A stretch of DNA of 64,000 nt from Diphasiastrum complanatum. Lineage: Eukaryota; Streptophyta; Lycopodiopsida; Lycopodiales; Lycopodiaceae. The stretch is from positions 16,892,870 to 16,956,869 of the forward strand of contig CM055095.1 in NCBI GenBank assembly GCA_029204225.1, given 5' to 3'. The position numbers and the translations under genes were made by a program. Shown here piece after piece: positions 12,042 to 21,764 of the stretch (position 1 is the first letter of the stretch; each line of letters opens with the position of its first letter). The notes beneath the pieces are model-generated. The model had not been told where the DNA came from. It did not search any database and worked only from the letters and a program-made list of their open reading frames with translations.

Positions 12042-12440
12042 CTGAACAATCGCCCAATCCTGGATAGTCATGCATAAACACATTAAAATTGCACGCAACA
12101 AAAATGTATTGTCTTGAAGTGGACGTGAGACGTCATATGCTTGGACTCCCTTCCATAGAAGTTCTAGTTCTTCAATCAATGGTGCAAAGTAGATATCCAT
12201 ATTTTTTACTTTATGTTTTCCAGGAATTAGAAGTGCTAATATGAGATGTCCTTTTTTAATGCTTAGCCAAGGTGGAATGTTATAGTTGACCAACACCACT
12301 AGCCAAGTAGACCACGTGCTTGACATTTTTTCAAAGAGGTTAACCCCGTCTGTTGCAAGTCCAAATCTTATATTTCTTGTTTCACTTGCGAAACATGGAT
12401 ATTCTTTGTCAATGTGTTTCCATGCAGGAGAGTCTGAGAG
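12042..12440 (-). pseudogene. TNP2 transposase, first preserved exon
   Basis: The frame reads LSDSPAWKHIDKEYPCFASE, NIRFGLATDGVN, MSSTWSTWLVVL, PPWLSIKKG and IYFAPLIEELELLWKG, matching the usual TNP2 blocks SPAWK..D..FP.F, R.LGLA.DG.NPF, YS.WPV, PPWLC and YL.PLI..L..LW. It ends DWAIVQ at a CAG|GTGACT donor and joins in frame to the next exon. Sequence upstream of 12440 is not TNP2-like, so the N-terminus is lost or on another exon. Confidence 0.8.
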
Positions 12441-12471
12441 TGTCAGAAGTGGTGAACTCCTGCAACTTTGC

Positions 12472-12620
12472 CGCGACACGAAGCGAAGCGAAGGTCGAAT
12501 GGCGAACAATTCGCGAAAGTCAACGTACCTCGAAAACCCTGAGACACGAAACGAAGCAAACGTCAAAGGTCGAATGATTCGCGAAAGTCAAACATGCCTC
12601 CAGGACCAAAAGAACACGAC
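12472..12620. repeat. Two-copy tandem repeat of about 75 bp
   Basis: Two imperfect copies share CGAAGC, AAGGTCGAAT and TTCGCGAAAGTCAA (first copy near 12485-12523, second near 12551-12591). They lie between the first TNP2 exon and Copia-like sequence. Their origin is unknown; they may be CACTA subterminal sequence. Confidence 0.6.
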
Positions 12621-13239
12621 ACGACATCTTACTAGTAAAATTCTACACACAAGATATAGATTTGGTTGAACTTGAAATTCACGAAGGTTTCTAACTTGTA
12701 GTGTTTCACTCAAATGTTGACTCCTAATCCAACAGATGGACTTGTAATCATAGTTCTATCACTCCCTCACAAAGCTGAAAATAAGATGAAGTGAAAACTG
12801 CTCTCAAGCAATCTTGCCAATCTTGGCTATTTTTGGACAATAGAATGACTCTATCTCTCTCTTTCACTTTGTACTTTCTAGACCTGGTTTCCACTTTAAG
12901 AAGGGCTGAATTCAGCCTAGATTAATTAGTTCTCATGAATCAAATCCAAAACTAATTAATGGCAAGTGATCTTGTAGCTTATCCTAGGATTTGCACCAAA
13001 AATTACATCAAACTGACACCAGATGAAATTACAGTGATCCAATTAATATGGGGGTTTAAATGCTAGTTCAGAGTTTCCCACACGTGTGAACAATATGGAT
13101 TTTGATCCACAAGAAGTTTGGGATCAAATCCCCTCACCAATTCCAAGATACCAGCTCACCCTTCCAATACTAGCTTTTTGCACCAAAAACTTGCTAAAAC
13201 AGGATTAGTTTCAAACACTGAACAATAGCCATGTACTTT
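12621..13239. other. Copia internal leader, no gene seen
   Basis: This segment lies downstream (minus strand) of the primer site at 13240-13251, so it should be the leader of a Copia element. It contains CACGTG at 13081-13086 in a CCCACACGTGTGAA context. No gag reading frame is visible before the CACTA sequence begins. Confidence 0.4.
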
Positions 13240-13660
13240 GCTCTGATACCATGTTAAAAGTATAGTTCTAAGGACCATAAATGGATCTTTGAATGATCCA
13301 CAAGGTTGATTGTGTGCTTGTTGAACAATCTATCAGATACTAGTCAACAGAAAACAAGATCTAGTTTAGCAGCTTGATAGAAAACAAGTAGAGACAATAA
13401 AAAACTTGATCATAAACTATAATTTGAGCTCCCACATGTGAAAATCAGGCTGTAGTATGGCCTGTGGATACAGTTTGAAGTGTGCCAAATCTGGGTTTCA
13501 TTGGAATCAATTACAATCACCATACAATGAGAGAAAATCCGAGTTTCTCCTTGAGGCTCCAAAAAGTTTCTATCTTCTCACTATGGAGAATGGAAATACA
13601 TAAAAAAAAAAGACACTTCCTTTGGATCAAATGATGATTCAACCCATAACTATTCAACAG
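13240..13660 (-). repeat. Copia 5' LTR and primer site
   Basis: Plus-strand GCTCTGATACCA at 13240-13251 is the exact reverse complement of the initiator-Met primer site, and TGTTAAAAG follows at 13252 as the LTR edge. On the minus strand the LTR ends with GATCCATTTATGGTCCTTAGAAC-like sequence similar to the LTR edge at 51608. The far edge near 13660 is uncertain. Confidence 0.6.
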
Positions 13661-14092
13661 TCCATCATATGGCTCCCTCAGTAGCATCGACCTCCAACAC
13701 TTCTAGCATTTCACATGATCTGCTGATGGATCAGATTACAAAACTCTACAAAGAGCAGATGGAACAATTGACAACCCAGTTTGACCAAAAATTGAAGGCC
13801 TTTCAAAGTACTATAGCAACATCTTCTAATGCAACTGATCAGAATCAACTACCCACGACGAGAGAATGTATGGTGTCCAGTCTATACACAAAACTATACA
13901 GCCAATAAGTGTCCAATTTTGAAACAAGATCTCAAACTAACACATCGGTATTGCCATATGTGCAATGCATCATCGCATGAAACAACGTTTTGCCCATTCA
14001 ACCCCAGGATTATTCAGCAAGAGAGGAATCAACACCAGACCTCTTATCCTTTGCGCTTATTATTTTCAATATATCAGACACTCAGATTGGCC
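13650..14092 (+). pseudogene. Gypsy gag fragment (zinc-knuckle region)
   Basis: Two overlapping frames encode MDQITKLYKEQMEQLTTQ-like sequence and then RRENVWCPVYTQNYTANKC and CHMCNASSHETTFCPFNPR. This matches the gag of the Tat/Athila-like element at 38.7-39.05 kb block by block, including two zinc-knuckle positions; the first knuckle has Tyr in place of Cys and Tyr in place of His. It starts and ends abruptly, so it is an isolated fragment of the same family. Confidence 0.75.
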
Positions 14093-14157
14093 ACATAGCT
14101 GAAGTAGAGTGTAAGTGATAGATATTGTGGTATCGAAAGCATTTGACAATGTAGACT

Positions 14158-14611
14158 AATTAATAAGAGATTAACAAATACAAAATAACTTTAGAGAAGC
14201 TTGCATACATTCCGACATAATATTGAATGCAATAAGAAGGTATGAGTAATTTAGTAAGTAGCACGTACAAATCAAATAATGCAAGTACAAAACAATAGCG
14301 GATGCAGCTGCGTACTCTAAATTGTCTATGAATAACTGATAACTCTGTTTGATATACTTTCAGTGATAAGCAATATGCACTACTAGTAATATTTAACATA
14401 GAAACATCAACGTAAATCTCTGTATCATACTAATGATCGGCTATTTATACTAATGAGGAATGCCGCTTAGGCTTATCCAATTAGGGTAACTAATTAGGTC
14501 GTAGGTCGTAATTGAGGCTTAGCCACAACCCTTTGTCATCCACCCAGTTAGGACTTATTGGGAATTTACTTGCTAACCAATTCGGGTAAGTCGTTAGCCT
14601 CATAACGAACA
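14158..14611 (-). repeat. Copia LTR, inverted partner of the LTR at 15.2-15.9 kb
   Basis: The reverse complement of this segment matches 15180-15650 through several long blocks, such as CTAATTGGATAAGCC, GATCATTAGT, CTATTGTTTTGTAC and CTTCTTATTGCATTCA. It follows the RNase H remnant on the minus strand. The match stops near 14158, so the far end is truncated. Confidence 0.75.
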
Positions 14612-14990
14612 TATTGAGAACTGTGCTTTTGACACAATGATACTTAATTTCAATGTGCTTACTCTTGGAATGAAACTTGGGGTTGGCCAATAAAGCAATA
14701 GCACTTTGATTATCACAAAATAAAATTGTCGAAGCACGTTGTTTCAGACAAACATCCGAAAGTAAATTTCTCAACCACATTGCTTCCTTCGTAGCTTGAG
14801 AACCTGCTATATACTCTGATTCGGTAGATGATAGAACTATCGAAGTTTGCTTGCAATTGTTCTATGAAACAGGACCGTTGTTGTGGAAGAATATAGATCC
14901 AGATGTGGATTTACGAGTGCTCACATCTCCTGCCCAACTTGCATTTGAATAATATTGAGTTTGTTGTTGTCGACTACTTCGTAACAAATG
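14612..14990 (-). pseudogene. Copia RNase H remnant
   Basis: The minus strand reads YSNASWAGDVSTRKSTSGS, LSSTESEYIAGSQATKEAMW, LFCDNQSAIALLANPK and SKHIEIKYHCV. The first catalytic Asp is changed (YSNAS for YSDAS), a stop replaces the Trp of the usual VSW block, and the reading frame passes straight into the LTR after KYHCVKSTVLN, so the normal C-terminus is missing. Confidence 0.85.
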
Positions 14991-15179
14991 CATAGTGTTG
15001 GTTTATTCTACTATCAATGAGTAATTTATCTAAATAATCAATATTTAATCCACATCCATTCATTTATCCAGTTCTGCAATTCTATTTGTGTACTTACACA
15101 GTCAACAAAAACACATGAGATTCACCCAACAAGTGACTTCGACAATGACGAATTATCGAAGGTGTCGAAGGATGACAGT

Positions 15180-15916
15180 TTTGTTTCCGTCTATGAAGCT
15201 AATGACTTGCCCTAATTGGTTAGCATGTATTTATGAAAAAATCCTAACTGGATTGATGGATTGATGGTACTGCATTATGGCTAAACTTCAATTGTGATCT
15301 ACGACCTTATTAGCTTCCCTAATTGGATAAGCCCAACCGGTATTTCTCATCAGTACGAATAGTTGATCATTAGTGATATCAGACATCAGAGAGTTTATAG
15401 ACATATTTTCTACTTTGAATATTGCTAGCATCACGTATTGCTTATTAGCGAAGTGCATTAGACAAAATAATCAGTTACTTTAGAGACAATTTGAGTACGT
15501 GGTTGCATCCCCATATTGTTTTGTACTCACATCATCTGATTTGTACATGCTATTTACTAAATCAATCAACCTTCTTATTGCATTCAGTATTATGTCAGAA
15601 TGTTGCATGTTCTTCTATAGCTATCTTGCATTTGATTATCTCTTATTGTTTAGCCTATTTTGTTGAACAATTGTTTCGATGTTGCAATATTCAATAGACC
15701 ATTTTACTCTGAATTTGTTTGTCTACGAAATCACTTTAGTACTAATGATTTCAAAGTTAGTTACTAAAAGAACGAACATGACGATTGTCGTGATAATTTT
15801 GCTCATTTTTTATAGGCATAGTCATACAATAGAGGAAGGATTATTTAGCATAGCTTGATAGTTCGCTGTTATACTTTGATTTCATTACTATTGTATCATC
15901 TTTCCTTCATCCAACA
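15180..15916 (+). repeat. Copia 5' LTR
   Basis: It ends ...CATCCAACA immediately before a primer-site variant. The inverted copy at 14158-14611 and the LTR before 28813 carry the same blocks, which defines a family. The left edge is set by where similarity to the inverted copy begins and is approximate. About 200 bp of unassigned sequence lies between the RNase H remnant and this LTR. Confidence 0.7.
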
Positions 15917-15928
15917 TGGTATCAAAGC
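15917..15928 (+). other. Primer binding site variant
   Basis: TGGTATCAAAGC differs from the initiator-Met primer site by one base and abuts the LTR end at 15916. Confidence 0.75.
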
Positions 15929-16046
15929 TATATCTGGTATCATAACAATTTTGCTCGTAATCTTCATATATGATATCAAATTTCAGTATCAGATAATTGA
16001 TTTCACACGGTATCAGTTCATTCTTAAGTCATCGATTTATTGACAA

Positions 16047-16790
16047 ATGGATTCTCAAAGCAAAGCTGCTCTCATCGCATACAAGCTGAATGGATCCAAT
16101 TATTATTTGTGAAAATTTAAGATGAAGACCTTGCTAATCGCCAACGATTTGTGGGATGTTACTGAAAATCGGACACAGAGAAAATCAACGCTCTACGTAC
16201 TGATGGAGGGGGAGAATTTATCTCCACCGAATTCAAGGAGTTTCGCAAGGCAAATGGAATACACCAACAATTTACACACCTTAGTCCAATGGTATAGCTC
16301 AAAAGGGGAAATCGGACACTGATCGAAAGTGGCAAGAGCATGCTAGCCCATGCCTCTCTTCCAAAGAAATTCTGGACAAAAGTTATCATGACTGTTGCCT
16401 ATCTACATAATCGATTCATTACAAAAGCTCTAAATGACAAAACACCTTAGGAGGTATGGACATGATCGAAATCTCACTCAAGCACATTCAAGTTTCTGGA
16501 TACATTGCTTACTCTCATATTTTGTTGATTTAGGGAAGAAACTAGACGATATTAGCAGAAAACCGATTTTTATTGGCTATTATCTAAACTACAAGACATA
16601 CAAACTCTACAATCCGAACACACAGAAGTCTTTCACAAGCACAAGTAGAGACGTCATTTTTGTGGAAGATCAGTTCTTCGACCACAAGGAGAAGGCTCTA
16701 GAAAATTTTGATCTCAGCCCCGATCGAACATCAGAAAATCGATACAGACTCAAACAGTGAGTCAGATCTTTCTGGGTTGGGGGAGAAGAT
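16047..16790 (+). pseudogene. Copia gag start fused to integrase by internal deletion
   Basis: From ATG 16047 the frame gives MDSQSKAALIAYKLNGSNYY, a stop at the conserved Trp position, then KFKMKTLLIANDLWDVTEN: the Copia gag N-terminus. It then switches directly to LRTDGGGEF, NGIHQQFTH, LIESGKSMLAHASLPKKFW and AYLHNRF, the second half of the integrase core. Gag remainder, protease and the first integrase half are missing, so the element is an internal deletion derivative. Further stops follow. A poor SPMWDATDYQQERSQ and NRITDHAL-like tail near 16.8-16.9 kb may be the link to reverse transcriptase. Confidence 0.8.
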
Positions 16791-18052
16791 GAAGGTAGAT
16801 AATGCAAAATTGACTCTCCGATGTGGGATGCTACTGACTATCAGCAAGAACGATCTCAACTACGAGGAGAGATGAAAATGCCAAATAGAATCACAGATCA
16901 TGCATTAAGGACCGCTAAAAATAACTGCATACTCAAATGAATTATGTAATTGAGTACAATCACCAAAGAGGATTAATAGTATATGAAACTACTATTGCTC
17001 AGTTCAAAAATGAAGTTTGATTCAGAATTTGGTATGATAGTGTAGAAAGATGATGTTTGATCCTTACGCGTCAGAGACAACCGTGACCTGATCAATTTCT
17101 AAGGAGTCGAAGACATCCGTGATTTGATCAGACTGAGTGAGCGAAATGAGACAAGTGGTTAATAGAGTGCAATCAATCGCAACACACACATATAGACATA
17201 GATAGTAGAAGGTATTGCTGATATTACACTGAATGCTTGTCACAATAGCATTTGCTCAATATGGAGCACGAACAACACATGTGACTACATCCTAAATGCG
17301 GCGTAATTCTGATGCTCAATCTTTCACTACCTAGTGAATGCGAGCTGGATGTCCATACACAACATACTTGTGATTAAAAGAATTTCTCCATAATTACAAG
17401 AATAGTTTAGTTTAACCGAATATTGGTCGTGAATGTACTTAACAGATATTTGATGTAGTATGACATTTGTATAATCACATATGTGTATAACAGTCAGATC
17501 TATCGATCATCAAAGTAGTCAGATCAGCCAATCGTCAAAGTAGTCGGATTAGTCGACCGCGAATTAGTCAGATCAATCGATCATCAAAGTAGTCAGAGAT
17601 GGCCAGGTCTTAGAGCTGCTTCAAATAGTTTGAAATGTCATTCGAACGTAGATACAAATGGGATTGGATACTCTTTACTCTAAAAATGAAGATTAGCCAG
17701 AGGGTCGAGGTATTCATCCTTCGAGTAGTTTGGCTGATTCAATTATGTGTAGAATGTCGTAGATGTCGAGCTTCTGCATAGAAACCCGTGTATTATACTA
17801 GGCAATAACTCTACACATAGAATGAGAGTAGTTTTGCATGTACCACAGTCTGCGTTAAGAAACATGACTAAATGTGCAGAATGGCAAAACTAAAAACTAT
17901 AATTCTTGCAGGTATCAGATGAGCAGACAGAGAACCTAAAGAGGTTGCATCTGACCCTAGATCAATGATTAATTCAAGAATCAGGAAAGTGCAAGAAGAA
18001 TCTTGAATGAATTGAAACATCAAGAAAAAAACTGTGAGCTTAATCTCCAACA
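16791..18052 (-). repeat. Copia LTR region
   Basis: On the minus strand an LTR starts TGTTGGAGATTAAGC at 18052, after the purine-rich TTAAGGGAGAT. The general order of blocks resembles the LTR at 4551-5481 (for example GTCAAAGACAACGATG there and GTCAGAGACAACCGTG here). The far boundary, probably near 17.0 kb, is not resolved. It contains several GTCAGAT...CAAAGTAGTC short repeats at 17.5-17.6 kb. Confidence 0.55.
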
Positions 18053-18060
18053 ATCTCCCT

Positions 18061-18340
18061 TAAGGTCACAGTTGGTGCCTCGAGAGTAGCTTCGTCAAGT
18101 TCAACATATTGAAGATTTTTTGATGCTTGATTCTGGGAAGGGCCTTGGTGAATATGTCTGCGACCATTTTAGATGTAGAGCAATATTTGAGGATCACTTG
18201 TCCTGAGAAAACCTTTTTTCAAATAAAGTGGTACTGGATTTCAATGTGCTTTGACCTGCCATGAAATCTGGGATTCAACGACAGTGAAATACAACTCATA
18301 TTGTCACATAGAATGGTAGTAGGTTCTTTGAAATTGGCCC
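18061..18340 (-). pseudogene. Copia RNase H C-terminal remnant
   Basis: Blocks read [32 protein letters not shown], a stop, then KKVFSGQVILKYC and VADIFTKALPRIKHQK. This is the end of the Copia RNase H domain, followed in the right orientation by the LTR at 18052. The upstream part of the gene is absent. Confidence 0.85.
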
Positions 18341-21300
18341 ATCTTCTTGGATGTCAATCAAAATTTGTAAAATATCCAGTCTACTAAAACACTCTATCCT
18401 ACATTCTAAGGCTGAGTTTTGCTGAGAGACTGACATTCTGAAGCATGACTATTGCTACAAGAAATGATAGTTCCACTATTGAGAACTTCTTGGTTAATTA
18501 TTGTACTGTAGGGTGAAGGAGAGTCGCTGCTGAAACAAGGAGATGGAGCATGATGTTATGTTGTCCAAGAAGCATCCTGTGTGTGTGTAGGCAATTGGAG
18601 TATCCTAAGAGCTCACGATTATGAGTTGGAGCAAACTATGGCTCCTTACAATACACAGTGCACAGTGCACTTTGCACGACTCACTTTTTGTCTACATCAA
18701 CTTAAAGATGGGCATGCACCCTCCTCATTGAAATGACCTAAATGCTTGAGGTTGACGAGGTGATTTTGACACCATGAAAGGGCAGTATATGTAACTGCTT
18801 ATGGGCCTCATTGTAATGCTTGCTGGCTGGGGAAACGCTGCTGTTTTGCTCTTGCTCTGTTGTGCACACTCCCCTGCTGAGTAATGTGTGATCTCAACCC
18901 TGTTAGCTACTGAGTAAGCCACCTCTGAGTGTCAGAGAACAAGGTTCCACACACTCTCTGTTGTTGAGTGTTTTTGTGTATATATGACAGATTGTTATCT
19001 ACTGCTGTTGCATATTAGACATTGGTGGCCCACTGTTGTGATTGAACATTGGCACTAATTTTGTGTAATCAGATTTGTGTTGCCATAACTAACTAGTGAA
19101 AGTAGCAATTCTAATCTCAACTATACAATGTACATGAGAGCACATGGCTCCAAGATTTTAACGATTGATGCAACATGCGAGGTTTTGCAACAGACACTCT
19201 TACATTTAGAAGATGTCATATCTTACTTTGTTTCTACATGCATTTGTGCCACACAATAAGTCTACAATCATCGTATCGAAATAAATTTATTTTTGACCAC
19301 ATATAAATGTTCTCTTAAAAAAATGGAGAGGAGGCCATGTCCCGATGACACTACCTCTACCGGGGCAAAAGGCCCAATGACAAAGGACCTTCCCCTACAC
19401 AAGTTTTTTTTTTCAAGATTCACTTTTCTTTAAATCCGTGGATTTGTGCAAGTGGACAACGAAGGTCGGGATGACACATAGCATGTGCATTATGTCGGAA
19501 TGTATATGTCTGCATGCACACTGTGGTAGTTACTCCTTGGTCGTCCACATGCATATTCTTCAAAAATGTGCACATGCTATGTGATAGCCAATCATTGGGT
19601 ATCCACATGAGTTTTGGCGAAAGGTTGAAATCTTTGGGAAGTTTAGTTGACTCCAAAATACAAAGGAAAAAGGCACTTGGTTAGTTAGTTATTGATTTAT
19701 GAGCATTCAAGCCAATCATTTAGACCATCGTCATGAGTGTTAATGAATGAATCCAGACCCATAAGTGGATGAATGCATAAAACTTCTAGTGGTTGTAGAT
19801 ATCGTGATCTTTGATTCGTCTTTTTGGCTCATAGACATGTTATGATCTTATATAGACTTGTTGAAATTAAAGAACAATAAAGCAATAATACTATATGTGA
19901 GCATGTTGCATGTCCACTTATGCAAAAGTCCACTTTAGATTGTTCAATACATCATGAACTTGTGTTAGCGAACTCGTGTTACCTTGCAGTCAAAGGTGAT
20001 TTCATTATTCTCAAGAAAATCACATTTACTATTGATTTCATACAAAGAGCATATGTAAGATAAAAAATGTCCCCAAATTTATCTCTACACAACTCCAAAT
20101 TGAATTTGCTTTGTATAACAATTACATTCTAGAAGTAATTTTTGACTTTTGAAATCCAAATCCAAAACAACACAATACATAATATGGATCAAAGCATGTA
20201 TTTATGTAATATGCACTCCTTATACTATTGGTAACAAGTGAATTCATGGATTTTTACATGTTAATTTTCAATTTCACAACATAACAACTAAAAGATCATA
20301 TTTATGTTTATAGAGCTCTATGTTGAATTTCTTGTTTGAAACACTACTTAATGTCATGTATTAATTTTGAAATTGGACATGCATTCATGAAAACCTCAAT
20401 GATTTCTTTTATTGCATTTGAAAAGGTTTCAAATCCGGCACCTTCATCATCACAAGCCCCAAGGCATTATGCCCAAAAAAGTTCATGGACTTCAGGGGGT
20501 ATAATGCCCAAAGCCCAAAACAACAATCAGAAAAAAAAAAAAAGGGGTCTCCATCTTTGCGACACAAAGCTTTAGCCCTCAAGGCTTTCTTAATTTTGAA
20601 AAGGGTTTTTCCTATACAAATGTTATAGTATAAATGGCATAGTCATATAAAAACATGATCTAATTCTCACATTTGAAATAATGATTTGTGTATTATATCT
20701 AGGACATTAATTTGTCACTTTAAAATTAGTGACTCTTAGTTTTGAATCAATAGATGAGCACATACAGTGAAGGACATGTTTTGAGTAAAGTTGTGCTTCA
20801 ATCCTTGGAAGATGGTGATGCATGAGTTTTTAAATTCACACAATATTCACTTGTACAGATTTTGCTTCATTTTTAATCATCTTTCATGTGAATCCAGAGT
20901 ATTCATATACTACTTCCATAGTTAAAAGATTACAATAAAATAAGCCTAACACTATTCACCACAATATATTCCAATTAAAATATGTGCATTCAATTGTATA
21001 CCCAACATGTAAGAAGTAAAACTTTTGACAAAATAGAAGAAACATTTAGCAGGGGATCAGCAAAAAAAATTCCTTTTCTTCTTCAAGCTTTTAAAAAAGT
21101 AATAGAAACTTTAAGAAAAGTAGTTTGAGATTAAAGATAAGTCCAGGACACAGAGCATCTTATTAGAGCTTTTACTATGTGATGTATTGCAAACTGCATT
21201 CTCAGGTCGAATTTTTAACCCCCTGATACTATCTCGTTCAAGGCTTAATTAAGCTTCTTGAGAACTATGAAGTTAAAGACTGTTGCTGATCCATCTACTT

Positions 21301-21433
21301 CGAACACATCATGATTAATTATCACCTGCAAAAGAATTCTATAAGACTATAACATCAAATCAAGGGAAATAAGGAAGAGTGATTTTAAGCTAGCACCGAA
21401 CAAATATTTGTGGGTCATTACCTAAATCCTATT
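18341..21433. other. Intergenic DNA, no gene recognised
   Basis: No family-level match was found on either strand. The short frames present have no recognisable domains. A foldback lies at 19475-19583 (separate entry). Two TAATGCCCAAA-containing segments lie near 20470 and 20505. Confidence 0.5.
19475..19583. repeat. Foldback with 15-bp perfect arms
   Basis: CACATAGCATGTGCA at 19475-19489 is the exact reverse complement of TGCACATGCTATGTG at 19569-19583, with a 79-base loop. Pairing further in is weak. It may be a decayed MITE or a structured RNA; nothing decides. Confidence 0.6.
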
Positions 21434-21439
21434 TTTATT
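21434..21439 (-). terminator. Candidate polyadenylation signal of SKIP14
   Basis: AATAAA on the minus strand, about 330 bases past the SKIP14 stop codon, is a plausible 3' end signal. Plant signals are loose, so this is tentative. Confidence 0.35.
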
Positions 21440-21764
21440 ATTTGAATTTCAAAAAATATTTTGCCGTCAATCTTAGAAAAGGTCATGGAATCACAGGGAT
21501 GAACTGTCACTACAAAACCTTCAAAAATCCCTCTCCCAACTTACGTGTGCCGCAAAATCGTCTAAGCTATCAGAAAATATGTACATTTGACTATTGTTTG
21601 ACAAAATTAATGGATTGATCCTCTCGAGGAGATCGCTTGCCCTTCACTGTGCGAGCATCAACTGCACATATCAAGAATTCCAGTCATGGAACTTCTGAGA
21701 CAGAAGTGTCAATACTTTTGGGAGAAAATTTAAGGCTTGCTAAGCCTGACAAGAAGATCAGACA

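Larger units (their letters stand above)
9393..12440 (-). mobile_element. Degenerate CACTA (En/Spm) element, TNP2-type transposase
   Basis: Four blocks on the minus strand follow the order of plant TNP2 (transposase family 21) proteins: N-terminal core, DMHI-like core, the VHLLVHL and RPEGS region, and a late region ending in an acidic tail. One clean intron can be placed (11929-12041). Premature stops in the later blocks make it a pseudogene. It cuts and pastes DNA in related active elements. The terminal CACTA inverted repeats could not be placed with confidence: GTAGTG at 12698-12703 reads CACTAC on the minus strand and is one candidate. Confidence 0.75.

Noticed and set aside
12698-12703. 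GTAGTG as the CACTA terminus
   Set aside because: A six-base match is expected by chance. No partner end with a 3-bp duplication was found and the flanking sequence looks like Copia leader.
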